Shown here piece by piece: positions 33,241-42,001 of a DNA stretch of 64,000 nt. Made by a program: the position numbers and the translations under genes. Where the stretch lies: NCBI GenBank assembly GCA_964244725.1, contig CAXTJQ010000001.1:248001-312000 (forward strand). The letters are read 5' to 3'. Within the stretch, counting starts at the first letter, position 1, and each line of letters starts with the position of its first letter. The notes below the pieces were generated by a model. That model worked only from the letters and a program-made list of their open reading frames with translations, was not told where the DNA came from and ran no database searches. Source of the stretch: Kumtagia sp964244725. Lineage in GTDB: Bacteria > Pseudomonadota > Alphaproteobacteria > Rhizobiales > Rhizobiaceae.

Positions 33241-34668
33241 TCAGGCGCCGTAGCCGATGATGCCCTTGGTCTCCAGGAAGTCGTGGATCGCCCAATCGGC
33301 GTATTCGCGGCCGTTTCCGGATTGCTTGTAACCGCCGAACGGCGCGAACGTGTCCCAGTCGGGATAGTTGATCGAGACCTGGCCGGCGCGCAGCCGTTTG
33401 GCGACGTCGCGCGCGTGGCCGACATCCTGCGACTGCACATAGGCGGCCAGCCCGTAGACGGTGTCGTTGGCGATCGCGACCGCATCGTCGTCGTCGTCGT
33501 AGGAGATGACCGACAGAACCGGCCCGAAGATCTCCTCGCGCTCGATGGTCATGCCCGGCTTGACGTGGCCGAAGACCGTCGGACGGACATAGTAGCCGCG
33601 GTTGAGGTGCTCCGGCCGGCCAGGCCCGCCGGTCACGACCGTGGCGCCCTCGGAGATGCCGGCCTCGATCAGGCCCTGGATCTTGTTGTATTGGAGCTCG
33701 CTCACGACCGGGCCAAGCTGCGTGTCCTCGGCGCGTGGATCGCCGACCTTATAAGCTTCGGCCACCTTCTTGGCGATGGTGAGCGCCTCGTCGTGGCGCG
33801 CGGCGGGCACCAGCATGCGCGTCGGCGCATCGCAGGACTGGCCGGAATTGCCGAAGCAGCCTTCGACGCCCTTCGTCACCGCGTGGTCGAAATCGGCGTC
33901 GGAAAGAATTATGTTGGCGGATTTGCCCCCAAGTTCCTGCGCGACGCGCTTGACCGTGTCGGCCGCCGTCTTGGCCACGATGATGCCGGCGCGCGTGGAG
34001 CCGGTGAACGACACCATATCGACGTCCTTGTGGCCGGCCATGACTTGGCCGACCTCGGGACCGGTGCCGTTGATCATGTTGTAGACGCCCTTCGGCACGC
34101 CGGCCGCGTCCATGATCTCGGTGAAGACGATCCCGCTGATCGGCGCGATCTCCGATGGCTTCAGCACGACCGTGCAGCCGGCGGCGATCGCCGGCGCGAC
34201 CTTGCAGACGATCTGGTTGAGGGGCCAGTTCCATGGCGTGATCAGCGCGCAGACGCCGATCGCTTCCTTGACGACCATCGTTCCGCCGCGCTTCTCCTCG
34301 AATTCGTAGTCTTCGAGCGCCTTGATCGTGGATTCCATATGCGCCCGGCCGGCCCACGCCTGAGCCTCCCGCGCCCATGTTATCGGCGCCCCCATCTCCT
34401 GGCTGACAGCCTGCGCGATATCCTCGAAACGCTCGTTGTAGAGTTCCAGGATGCGCCGAAGCAGGGTCAGCCGCTCTTGCTTGCTGGTCTGCGAAAAAAC
34501 TGGAAACGCAGCCTTCGCGGCCGCCACGGCCACGTCGACATCCGCCTTGGAGCCGACTGAGATCTGCGTATAGGCCTCCTCGGTCGACGGATCGATGACA
34601 TCCAGCGTCGCCGGCTTGATCGGATCGACCCAGGCGCCGTTGATGTAGAATTTCAGATGGTTGGTCAT
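33241..34668 (-). CDS. NAD(P)-dependent aldehyde dehydrogenase
   Basis: A 475-residue ALDH superfamily enzyme. Cofactor site ITPWNWPLNQIVCKVAPAI and FTGSTRAG; general base Glu in AQELGGKSANII; catalytic Cys in GNSGQSCDAPTRM; late motif EEIFGPVLSVISY. By position it is the last gene of the IclR-headed leftward set, 31 bases after the PuuB-like oxidase. Such oxidase/ALDH pairs oxidise amines to acids via aldehydes, but lactaldehyde or sugar aldehydes are equally possible substrates given the fucose-type genes nearby. Confidence 0.88.
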   Translation of the reverse strand: MTNHLKFYINGAWVDPIKPATLDVIDPSTEEAYTQISVGSKADVDVAVAAAKAAFPVFSQTSKQERLTLLRRILELYNERFEDIAQAVSQEMGAPITWAREAQAWAGRAHMESTIKALEDYEFEEKRGGTMVVKEAIGVCALITPWNWPLNQIVCKVAPAIAAGCTVVLKPSEIAPISGIVFTEIMDAAGVPKGVYNMINGTGPEVGQVMAGHKDVDMVSFTGSTRAGIIVAKTAADTVKRVAQELGGKSANIILSDADFDHAVTKGVEGCFGNSGQSCDAPTRMLVPAARHDEALTIAKKVAEAYKVGDPRAEDTQLGPVVSELQYNKIQGLIEAGISEGATVVTGGPGRPEHLNRGYYVRPTVFGHVKPGMTIEREEIFGPVLSVISYDDDDDAVAIANDTVYGLAAYVQSQDVGHARDVAKRLRAGQVSINYPDWDTFAPFGGYKQSGNGREYADWAIHDFLETKGIIGYGA

Positions 34669-34699
34669 GGTTCAGCTCCCTTTCTTTAAATTCGTAGCG

Positions 34700-35983
34700 T
34701 CAGCGTTCGATCCTGTCGAGAAGCCTGTACCAGCCGATGGCGGCGCCCACCCCGATTTGCCGGAAGGCGTGCAGGGGAATCGGCCGGACCGGCGAGAGCG
34801 GCAAGGGCAGGCACTCCGCGTCGCCGCTCACCGCGTACCGCGCCAGGCGCGCGCCGAGCGCGGTCATCAGCCCGACGCCCCGGCCCTGGCAGCCGACTGC
34901 GGCGATCAGTCCCGGCTCGGGCTCATGGATATGCGGCAGATGGTCCGGCGTCACGGCGACGCGGCCGAACCAGCGCTTTTCGATCGGCACGCCGCCCAGC
35001 GCCGGATAAAGCCGCAGCATCGCCCGTTCGAGATGCGCCCAGTCGGCTGCGCCTTTCGGCGGCGACATGCGTCCGCGTCCGCCGAGCATCAGCCGTCCGT
35101 CGGCGGTCTTGCGGTAGTAGACGAGGATGCGGCGCGAGTCCGAGACGGCTTGGCCCAGCGGCAAAATCGCCGCGCCAAGCGCCTCGGACAGCGGCGCCGT
35201 CGCGATCTGGAAGGAATGCAGCGGCACGATCGTCCGGGCGAGGCGGGGGATGAGACCGTCCGAATAGGCGTTGGTCGCGACCACGATTTTCGCGGCGTCG
35301 ACGCTGGTTCCCGACCGCAGCAACAGCCGCCAGCGGCCCGATGAGGGCTTCACGGCGACAGCCGTTTCCTTTTCGGCGATCCTGGCTCCAGCCGCCGATG
35401 AGATGCGGGCAAGTTCCCGCGTGAACGCAAGCGGATCGATGACCCCCGCGCGCCGATCGAAGAAGCCGCCCTTGTACCCTCTGGCGCCGGTCAGCCGGGC
35501 GATTTCCTCGCCGCCGATCAGGCCGGCATCGGCGCCGCGCGCCTGCCATAGCCGCGCGCGATCCGTGGCTTTGGCCATCGCCTTTTCGCTATGCGCCGCC
35601 TGAATCCAGCCCGAACGGAGGGACGGGACCTCGAGATGCTCGCGGGCGATCATGTCGAACACGGCGTCGGCGGTCGAGGCCGCGAAGGCGACGAGGGCCT
35701 CGCCGCGCGCTTCGCCAAAATGCGCGACGATCCAGTCAGGGTCGTATTTCAGCCCGGGGATGACTTGGCCGCCGTTCAGCCCGGAGGCTCCGTCGCCGAC
35801 CCGCTTGGCCTCCACCACCCGGACCGACAGGCCGAGACGTACCGCATGAAGCGCGGTCGACAGCCCCTGGATGCCTCCCCCGACGATCGCCAGATCGACG
35901 CTTTCGCCCGCATCGACGGGCTGCGCCTCGAATGCGCGCCGCGCCGAATGCCGCCAGACCGGGCTATCGAACGCTGTAGGCAC
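34700..35983 (-). CDS. FAD-dependent amine/amino-acid oxidoreductase (DAO family, PuuB-like)
   Basis: A 427-residue flavoprotein. The FAD loop VDLAIVGGGIQGLSTALHAVRLGLSVRVVEA is near the N-terminus and is followed by GDGASGLNGGQVIPGLKYD, the segment seen in gamma-glutamylputrescine oxidase-like proteins. IVVATNAYSDGLIP and the C-terminal GRGVGLMTALGARLARY complete the DAO fold. GTG 35983 is chosen because it starts 6 bases after the amidohydrolase stop; a TTG at 35992 is possible. Probably oxidatively deaminates an amine or N-substituted amino acid. Confidence 0.8.
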   Translation of the reverse strand: MPTAFDSPVWRHSARRAFEAQPVDAGESVDLAIVGGGIQGLSTALHAVRLGLSVRVVEAKRVGDGASGLNGGQVIPGLKYDPDWIVAHFGEARGEALVAFAASTADAVFDMIAREHLEVPSLRSGWIQAAHSEKAMAKATDRARLWQARGADAGLIGGEEIARLTGARGYKGGFFDRRAGVIDPLAFTRELARISSAAGARIAEKETAVAVKPSSGRWRLLLRSGTSVDAAKIVVATNAYSDGLIPRLARTIVPLHSFQIATAPLSEALGAAILPLGQAVSDSRRILVYYRKTADGRLMLGGRGRMSPPKGAADWAHLERAMLRLYPALGGVPIEKRWFGRVAVTPDHLPHIHEPEPGLIAAVGCQGRGVGLMTALGARLARYAVSGDAECLPLPLSPVRPIPLHAFRQIGVGAAIGWYRLLDRIER

Positions 35984-35988
35984 AGGTC

Positions 35989-36828
35989 TCAATCGAGGTC
36001 CCAGATCCGCTTTGCGTTACCGGACAAAAGCTTCACGCGCTCCTCATCGCTCGCGCCGGCGATCAGCGCGTGGGTCGCCGCGATCCAGGTCGAGAGCCCG
36101 CCGCCCAGCGTGCAAACCGGCCAGTCGCTGCCCCAGACCACCCTGTCCCAGCCGAACGAACCGATCGTGTGCTCGACATAGGGACGCAGCGTCTCGACGG
36201 TCCAGTTGGCTGGATCGGCATAGGCCACGACGCCCGAGATCTTGACGACTACGTTCGGCCGCTTGGCGATCTCGCTGACATTCGCTCGCCAAGGCTGCTC
36301 CGCGCCGGCCTTGATATCGGGGACGCCGCAATGGTCGAGCACGAACTGCACGTCGGGCGACAGATCGGCGAGCGTCGCGGCCGTGGGAATCTGGTGCGGC
36401 TTGACCACCAGATCGAAGGTCAATCCCGTTCCGGACAAGCGCGCGACGTTCTCCCGGAACAGCGGGCCCTCCGACACGTCGTCCGGCACGACGTGCAGGC
36501 AGCGGCGGAATCCCTTGACGAACGGATTTGCGCGCTGCCGTTCAAGGAACGCCGCAAAGCCGGGTTCCTCGGGCCGGCAGGCCGCGATCGCGCCGCGCAA
36601 GAGGCTTCCGTCACGGCCAGCGATTGCCTGCGCGTTGGCGATTTCCGCCTCGATGTCGGCCGGATCAACGTCGACCTCCATGTGCAGCGTCGAGGCGACG
36701 CCGCCGCGTTTCGCCTCCCTCGCATAGTCGTCATATGAGAAATCGCGGTTCAACGCCGGCTCCCCCGCAAGCCACGGATAGCGCAGCGCCGTCTGGTCGA
36801 TGATGTGCAGGTGCGTGTCGATGATCAA
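35989..36828 (-). CDS. amidohydrolase family protein, possible L-fuconolactonase
   Basis: A 279-residue TIM-barrel of the amidohydrolase_2/COG3618 family. Metal motif IIDTHLHIID; the barrel end has FVLDHCGVPD and VVWGSDWPVCTLGG with the conserved Asp. COG3618 includes sugar lactonases such as L-fuconolactonase and L-rhamnono-lactonase. The divergent mutarotase/SDR/FAH genes are the fucose partners, so lactonase is the best guess. The start is a TTG at 36828 with GGGAGGG upstream. It lies between the IclR gene and the FAD oxidoreductase. Confidence 0.75.
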   Translation of the reverse strand: MIIDTHLHIIDQTALRYPWLAGEPALNRDFSYDDYAREAKRGGVASTLHMEVDVDPADIEAEIANAQAIAGRDGSLLRGAIAACRPEEPGFAAFLERQRANPFVKGFRRCLHVVPDDVSEGPLFRENVARLSGTGLTFDLVVKPHQIPTAATLADLSPDVQFVLDHCGVPDIKAGAEQPWRANVSEIAKRPNVVVKISGVVAYADPANWTVETLRPYVEHTIGSFGWDRVVWGSDWPVCTLGGGLSTWIAATHALIAGASDEERVKLLSGNAKRIWDLD

Positions 36829-36899
36829 TGTGGCCCTCCCGCCGCAATCGGTCGCGCCCCCCGGCGGGCGCGATGCCCGGACTGTACCCGCCCGCCCGG

Positions 36900-37685
36900 T
36901 CAGCGCAAGGCGGGGGCGCCGGCGCCGGCGAGCATCGACAACGTCCGGGCCGTCTCCACGACCAGAGTCACGGTCCGGTCGATGTCGGGCGCGGCCGGCA
37001 CATTGACCAGCATGATGTAGGGCACGGTCAGCGCCGCGATCGCCCTGCCGTCCGGACCCAGCACCGGCGCGGAGAGGTTATGGACGCCCGCTGTCTGCAG
37101 GCTCGCCATGCGCTCGAAGCCGCGGTCGCGGACCTGGTCGAGCCTCTCGAAGAAATCCGCCGCCGGCACCCGCTGCTCGTTCCTGCGCTGGTTCTCGGCG
37201 ATCATCATTTCGCGCTCGGCCTGCGGACGGAAAGCCAGGAGGACGTGGCCGGAGCCGGTGTCGAGCAGGCTGATCTGCGACCCGACCCGGATCGAGATGC
37301 CCCAATAGCCGGGGGCCTCCTGTTGCGCGATGACCACCGCCGCGCCGCGGTCGAAGACGGCGAGCTGGTTGGCCTGCCGCGATGTTTCCGCCAGTTCGCG
37401 CATCAGCGGCGTCGCGTATGACGCCAGCCGCCGCACCGGCGCGTGCAGTTGCGCGAGGCCGAAGAGCTTCAGGGTCAGCGAGTAGCGGTCGCCGTCGGGT
37501 TTGGTCACGTAGCCGCGCTTCACCAGGCGGTCCAGCATGCGGTAGAATTCGTTCGGGCTGCGGCCCAGCCGCTTGGCGATTTCGGCTTGCGTCAACCCGC
37601 CATCGACGCTCGACAGGAGTTCCAGGATGTCGAGCCCCTTGTCCAGCGCCGGCGCGCGATATCGGTCGGTCTCGGAATCGGTCAA
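36900..37685 (-). CDS. IclR family transcriptional regulator
   Basis: A 261-residue regulator. N-terminal winged helix (ALDKGLDILELLSSVDGGLTQAEIAKRLGRSPNEFYRMLDRLVKRGYV), then the IclR effector domain with typical ISIRVGSQISLLDTGSGHVLLAF and RDRGFERM. It starts with TTG at 37685, GAGGG upstream. It faces the mutarotase gene across 133 bases that contain a dyad symmetric site, so it probably controls both arms in response to a sugar acid or other catabolic intermediate. Confidence 0.9.
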   Translation of the reverse strand: MTDSETDRYRAPALDKGLDILELLSSVDGGLTQAEIAKRLGRSPNEFYRMLDRLVKRGYVTKPDGDRYSLTLKLFGLAQLHAPVRRLASYATPLMRELAETSRQANQLAVFDRGAAVVIAQQEAPGYWGISIRVGSQISLLDTGSGHVLLAFRPQAEREMMIAENQRRNEQRVPAADFFERLDQVRDRGFERMASLQTAGVHNLSAPVLGPDGRAIAALTVPYIMLVNVPAAPDIDRTVTLVVETARTLSMLAGAGAPALR

Positions 37686-37731
37686 CTAAGCGCCCTCTCG
37701 GGTGAATTGTGGACTGCACCCTTGCAGAGCG

Positions 37732-37757
37732 CAATGCGAGGGCGCGTTTCCGCATTG
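37732..37757. promoter_or_regulatory. inverted repeat in the IclR/mutarotase divergent promoter, candidate operator
   Basis: CAATGCG at 37732-37738 and CGCATTG at 37751-37757 form a perfect 7-bp dyad with a 12-base spacer, about 47 bases from the IclR start and 62 from the mutarotase start. IclR regulators bind such palindromes in divergent promoters. Inference from position and symmetry. Confidence 0.45.
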
Positions 37758-37818
37758 ACCCCGCGATGAAAATATCCTTTGCGTGTGAATGAGGACGACG
37801 CGTCGGCGGGAGGTTGGA

Positions 37819-38148
37819 ATGCGGCGGATGGGCATGGTGATCGGCGTCAAGCCCGAGGCGATTGCCGACTATAAGCGCCTGCATGCCGCGGTCTGGCCGC
37901 AGGTGCTGGCGACCATCTCGGCCTGCAACATCAGGAACTACACGATTTTCCTCAGGGAGCCGGAAAACCTGCTGTTCGGCTACTATGAATATCACGGCGC
38001 CGACCATGACGCCGACATGGCGAAGATGGCGCGGGATCCGAAGACGCAGGAATGGTGGGCGATCTGCGGCCCCATGCAGACGCCGTTCGAGACCCGCAAG
38101 GAGGGCGAATGGTGGTCGATGCTGGAAGATGTGTTCCATCACGACTGA
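37819..38148 (+). CDS. L-rhamnose/L-fucose mutarotase family protein
   Basis: A 109-residue ferredoxin-like dimeric mutarotase of the RhaM family. Starting at ATG 37819 (GGGAGG five bases before), Tyr18 and His22 in DYKRLHAAVWPQV fall at the same numbers as the active-site residues of E. coli RhaM. Later NYTIFLREPENLLFGYYEY and WW close the pocket. The enzyme interconverts sugar anomers. An ortholog serves as L-fucose mutarotase in the Xanthomonas L-fucose cluster (COG3254), whose other members match the neighbours here. Confidence 0.85.
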   Translation: MRRMGMVIGVKPEAIADYKRLHAAVWPQVLATISACNIRNYTIFLREPENLLFGYYEYHGADHDADMAKMARDPKTQEWWAICGPMQTPFETRKEGEWWSMLEDVFHHD

Positions 38149-38196
38149 CGATTTGCGTGACGCCGCCTCGAACTTCAAAACGACAGGACGAACCTC

Positions 38197-38931
38197 ATGA
38201 CCACGACACTCGAAGGCAAGACCGTTTTCCTGACGGCCGCCGCACAGGGCATCGGCAGGGCGAGCGCACTGGCTTTCGCCCGCGCCGGTGCGATGGTCCA
38301 TGCGACCGACATCAACGAAAAGCTGCTCGTCGATCTGCGCGGCCATGAGGGCATCGTAGCGCATAGGCTCGATGTTCTGGACGAAAACGAGGTCAGGTCG
38401 GTGGTGGCGGAGGTCGGCCGCATCGACGTTCTGTTCAACTGCGCTGGCGTGGTGCATGGCGGCACCATCCTCGAAATGAAGGACGCCGACCTCGATTTCG
38501 CCTTTGATCTCAACGTCAAGGCGATGATCCGAACGATCCGCGCCGTGCTGCCGGCCATGCTGGAGCGCGGGGACGGCGCGATCATCAACATGGCCTCGGT
38601 CGCGGGCAGCGTGAAGGGCGTGCCCAACCGCTTCGCCTACGGCGTCACCAAGGCTGCGGTGGTCGGACTGACCAAGGCCGTCGCCGCCGATTTCGTGACG
38701 CGCGGCATCCGCTGCAACTGCATCTGCCCCGGCACCGTCGAAAGCCCATCGTTGCAGGACCGCATGCGGTCGCAGGGCGACTATGACGCCGCACGCGCCG
38801 CCTTTGTCGCGCGCCAGCCCATGGGCCGGCTTGGAACCGCCGAGGAGATCGCAGATCTCGCCGTCTACCTCGCCGGCGCGACCTATACGACCGGCCAAGC
38901 CTATTCCGCCGATGGCGGCATGACCATCTGA
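38197..38931 (+). CDS. SDR-family dehydrogenase, possible 2-keto-3-deoxy-L-fuconate dehydrogenase
   Basis: A 244-residue classical short-chain dehydrogenase: cofactor loop FLTAAAQGIGRASALAF (TxxxxGIG), Asp in ATDINEK favouring NAD, NMASVAGS with the catalytic Ser, and YGVTKAAVVGLTK with Tyr-x3-Lys. The gene order mutarotase-SDR-FAH matches the L-fucose pathway in which the SDR oxidises 2-keto-3-deoxy-L-fuconate to the 2,4-diketo acid. L-fucose dehydrogenase is the alternative role. Confidence 0.82.
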   Translation: MTTTLEGKTVFLTAAAQGIGRASALAFARAGAMVHATDINEKLLVDLRGHEGIVAHRLDVLDENEVRSVVAEVGRIDVLFNCAGVVHGGTILEMKDADLDFAFDLNVKAMIRTIRAVLPAMLERGDGAIINMASVAGSVKGVPNRFAYGVTKAAVVGLTKAVAADFVTRGIRCNCICPGTVESPSLQDRMRSQGDYDAARAAFVARQPMGRLGTAEEIADLAVYLAGATYTTGQAYSADGGMTI

Positions 38932-38949
38932 ACACGAGAGGAATTCGAG

Positions 38950-39795
38950 ATGAAGTTCATTCGCTATGGAGAGGCCGGCGGCGAAAAGCCGGGCGTCGTT
39001 GATGCTGACGGCAAGATCCGCGACATCGGCGCGCATGTCAGGGACCTGTCCGGCGCGGCGCTCGATCCGTCGTTGCTCGCCGACCTGGGCAAGATCGATC
39101 CGACAAGCCTGCCGCTGGTCACCGGCGACCCGCGCATCGGCCCCTGCGTCGCGGGAACGGGAAAATTCATCTGCATCGGTCTGAATTATTCCGACCATGC
39201 CGCAGAGACCGGCGCCACCGTGCCGCCCGAGCCGATCATCTTCATGAAGGCGACCTCCGCGATCGTCGGACCGAACGACGATGTGGTCGTGCCGCGCGGC
39301 TCGCAGAAGACCGACTGGGAGGTCGAACTCGCCATCGTCATCGGCAAGAAGGCGAAGTACGTCTCCGAGGACGAGGCGCTGGACTGTGTTGCCGGCTACT
39401 GCGTCGCGCACGACGTGTCCGAGCGCGCCTTCCAGACCGAGCGCCACGGCCAGTGGACCAAGGGCAAAAGCTGCGACACCTTCGGCCCGACGGGTCCGTG
39501 GCTCGTCACCAAGGACGAGGTCCCCGATCCGCAGAACCTCTCGATGTGGCTGAAAGTCAACGGCGAGACGATGCAGAACGGGTCGACCAGGACCATGGTC
39601 TACGGAGTCAGATATCTGGTCTCCTACCTCAGCCAGTTCATGTCGCTGATGCCGGGCGACATCATCTCGACCGGCACCCCGCCGGGCGTCGGCATGGGCA
39701 TGAAGCCGCAGCGCTGGTTGAAGCCGGGCGACGTGGTCGAACTCGGCATCGAAGGCCTCGGCTCGCAGAAGCAGAACATCGTCGCCGACATCTGA
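38950..39795 (+). CDS. fumarylacetoacetate hydrolase family protein, possible 2,4-diketo-3-deoxy-L-fuconate hydrolase
   Basis: A 281-residue C-C bond hydrolase. FICIGLNYSDHAAETG and PPEPIIFMKATSAIVGP are the family start of the catalytic domain; metal ligands lie in DWEVELAIVIGKKAK (E, E) and AHDVSERAFQ (D). GDIISTGTPPGVGMGM is the closing signature. By cluster homology it cleaves 2,4-diketo-3-deoxy-L-fuconate to pyruvate and L-lactate. Eighteen bases separate it from the SDR gene. Confidence 0.82.
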   Translation: MKFIRYGEAGGEKPGVVDADGKIRDIGAHVRDLSGAALDPSLLADLGKIDPTSLPLVTGDPRIGPCVAGTGKFICIGLNYSDHAAETGATVPPEPIIFMKATSAIVGPNDDVVVPRGSQKTDWEVELAIVIGKKAKYVSEDEALDCVAGYCVAHDVSERAFQTERHGQWTKGKSCDTFGPTGPWLVTKDEVPDPQNLSMWLKVNGETMQNGSTRTMVYGVRYLVSYLSQFMSLMPGDIISTGTPPGVGMGMKPQRWLKPGDVVELGIEGLGSQKQNIVADI

Positions 39796-39907
39796 TTCCG
39801 AGTGGCCGGCGGACCTGGATTGTTTCGGTTCGCCTGTCGGGCCGCCGGCCATCCGCCCGTCCTTGGATCGTTCGATCCGAACAACGCATGACAGGAAGGA
39901 AAACCCG

Positions 39908-40306
39908 ATGCGCATGATCTTTGTCAATCTGCCGGTCAAGGACGTGAAGGCGTCGCGCCGCTTCTTCGGTGCGCTCGGCTTCGAGTTCAATGAGCAGTTC
40001 AGCAACGAGAACACCACCTGCATGGTCGTCGACCAGAACATCTTCGTCATGCTGCTGGAGCACGAGCGTTTCCGCGACTTCATCACCGGCGGGATCGCCG
40101 ACGCCACCAGGGCGACGGAAGTGATCACCTGCCTTTCGGCCGACAGCCGGGCGCAGGTCGACGACATGCTCGCCATGGCGCTTGCCGCCGGCGGCAAGCC
40201 GTGGAAGCCGAACCAGGATATGGGCTTCATGTATGGCTGCTCGTTCCAGGACCTCGACGGCCACGTCTGGGAATTCGTGTATATGGATATGTCAAAGGCG
40301 GCTTGA
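39908..40306 (+). CDS. VOC (glyoxalase/dioxygenase superfamily) protein
   Basis: A 132-residue single VOC module: MIFVNLPVKDVKASRRFFGALGFEFN at the N-terminus and DLDGHVWEFVYMD at the C-terminus with the usual metal-ligand Glu. AAGGAA precedes ATG 39908. The stop overlaps the ATG of the following dimethylformamidase-like gene (TGATG), joining it to that operon rather than to the fucose genes, from which it is separated by 112 bases. Function unknown. Confidence 0.8.
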   Translation: MRMIFVNLPVKDVKASRRFFGALGFEFNEQFSNENTTCMVVDQNIFVMLLEHERFRDFITGGIADATRATEVITCLSADSRAQVDDMLAMALAAGGKPWKPNQDMGFMYGCSFQDLDGHVWEFVYMDMSKAA

Positions 40307-41937
40307 TGCCCGGCCTGCCGAAAACCTGGCCCGATTTCGGCTTGACGCCCGAGCAGCGCCGCGAGGCGGTGTTCGGACACTACTACGAACATCCCGTCAT
40401 GGACGGCGGTCGCGGCGAGATCTGGTGCTACACCGACCGCATTTCCTATGCGCCGGGCGAGGTGGTTTCACTGTTCGCCAGTTCGACGAACGACGCGTTC
40501 GACATGGAACTGGCCCGCGACGGCGCCGAACTGGTTCCGGTATTCCGACGGCAGGGGATCGTCTCCCGCTGGCAGGAGACACCCGATCAATGTTCCGTCG
40601 AAGGCTGTGGCTGGAAGCCGACCTTCGAATTCGTCGTCGATCGGAACTGGCGTTCCGGAGCCTACCGCGTGACGCTGTCGGCGCATGGCCGCGACGGCGA
40701 GCCGATCGAATGTCACCACCTCGTCGTCGTCCTGCCCGCACCCGGCGCAAGGGCGGGCCGCATCCTGCAGATCGCCGCGACGGGATCATGGATCGCCTAC
40801 AACACATGGGGCGGCTCGAACCACTACCAGGGCATCACCGGGCCGAACCAGGATCAGTTCGCGACGACCGTCAGCACGCAGCGGCCATGGGGCCGCGGCT
40901 TCGTCGTCCTGCCGCCCCACGCGCCGCGCGTGCCGGTCGAGGTGGATTTGCCGCCGATGACCGAGCCGCGCTATCCGCACATGGAATGGGCCTTCGCGAC
41001 CGGGCATTCGAAGAAATACGCGTCGGCCGGCTGGGCGAGCTACGATGGCCACTTTTTCCGCTGGGCCGAGCGCCAAGGCTACGCCATCGACCTCGCCACG
41101 CAGCATGACCTGCACTTCACGCCGGAAATCCTCGATGGCTACGATTGCGTCGTCTTCGTCGGCCATGACGAATACTGGACCTGGGAAATGCGCGACGCCG
41201 TCGATTCCTATGTCGAACGGGGCGGGCGCGTCGCTCGCCTTGCCGGCAACTTCCTCTGGCAGACGCGGCTCGAAGACGAGGGCCGCAAGCAGACCTGCTA
41301 CAAATACCGCGCCCGCGCCGAGGACCCTGTCTATCGCAGCGCCGATACGCGTCGCACGACCAACGCCTGGGAAGCGCCCGAGGTCGGCCGCCCCGGCGCG
41401 CTGACCTTTGGTCTCAATGCGACCGCCGGCGTCTATGCCGGCTGGGGTGGCTGCATGCCGCGCGGCGTGCGCGGCTTCCCCATCTACCGCCCGGAGCATT
41501 GGGCGTTTTCCGGCACCGGCATCTATTATGGCGACGTGCTCGGCGCGGAAAGCCACATTTTCGGCTATGAGGTCGACGGGCTGGATTGCATCGTCAGGCG
41601 TGGCCTGCCCGAGCCGACGGGCCAAGGCTCGCCGCCTCCAGGTGTTCAGATACTGGCCCTCGGCATGGCCTCGCTGGTCGAGGAAAACGCCGATGTCCCG
41701 CCCGGCTTCCTGAACGACGAGGACGCGGTGTTCACCGCCCAAACGCTCTACGGCGAGGCTACGCCTGAGACCATCGACCGGGTCAAGCGCGGCAATGGCA
41801 TGATTGTCAACTTCGCCAAGGGCAAGGGCGAGGTCTTCCACGCCGGAACCTGCGAATGGGTCGCCGGCCTGTTGCGCAACGACGCGATGGTCGAAAAGGT
41901 GACGCGGAACGTGCTGGACCGGTATTTGGGGAGGTAG
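40306..41937 (+). CDS. N,N-dimethylformamidase large-subunit-like protein
   Basis: A 543-residue protein resembling the beta (large) subunit C-terminal domain of N,N-dimethylformamidase. Recognised segments: RILQIAATGSWIAYNTWGGSNHY, VVFVGHDEYWTWEMRDAVDSYVERGGRVARLAGNFLWQTR, AHRSADT-like YRSADTRRTTNAWE and the C-terminal EVFHAGTCEWVAGL (possible iron ligands His and Glu). An N-terminal beta domain (ISYAPGEVVSLFASS) precedes it. The small alpha subunit of true DMFases is not encoded here. Homologs may hydrolyse other N-substituted amides. It is translationally coupled to the VOC gene. Confidence 0.75.
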   Translation: MPGLPKTWPDFGLTPEQRREAVFGHYYEHPVMDGGRGEIWCYTDRISYAPGEVVSLFASSTNDAFDMELARDGAELVPVFRRQGIVSRWQETPDQCSVEGCGWKPTFEFVVDRNWRSGAYRVTLSAHGRDGEPIECHHLVVVLPAPGARAGRILQIAATGSWIAYNTWGGSNHYQGITGPNQDQFATTVSTQRPWGRGFVVLPPHAPRVPVEVDLPPMTEPRYPHMEWAFATGHSKKYASAGWASYDGHFFRWAERQGYAIDLATQHDLHFTPEILDGYDCVVFVGHDEYWTWEMRDAVDSYVERGGRVARLAGNFLWQTRLEDEGRKQTCYKYRARAEDPVYRSADTRRTTNAWEAPEVGRPGALTFGLNATAGVYAGWGGCMPRGVRGFPIYRPEHWAFSGTGIYYGDVLGAESHIFGYEVDGLDCIVRRGLPEPTGQGSPPPGVQILALGMASLVEENADVPPGFLNDEDAVFTAQTLYGEATPETIDRVKRGNGMIVNFAKGKGEVFHAGTCEWVAGLLRNDAMVEKVTRNVLDRYLGR

Positions 41938-42001
41938 CAGACGGTGACAGCGCGTGGCGCGTTCGACTACGAATGCGGAAAGCTCGTTGTCAGGAAATTC
42001 G

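Noticed and set aside
37078..40392. 1,104-codon antisense frame across the IclR, mutarotase, SDR, FAH and VOC genes
   Set aside because: Covers several well-recognised genes on the other strand; long stop-free antisense frames are expected in high-G+C DNA. No recognisable motif.
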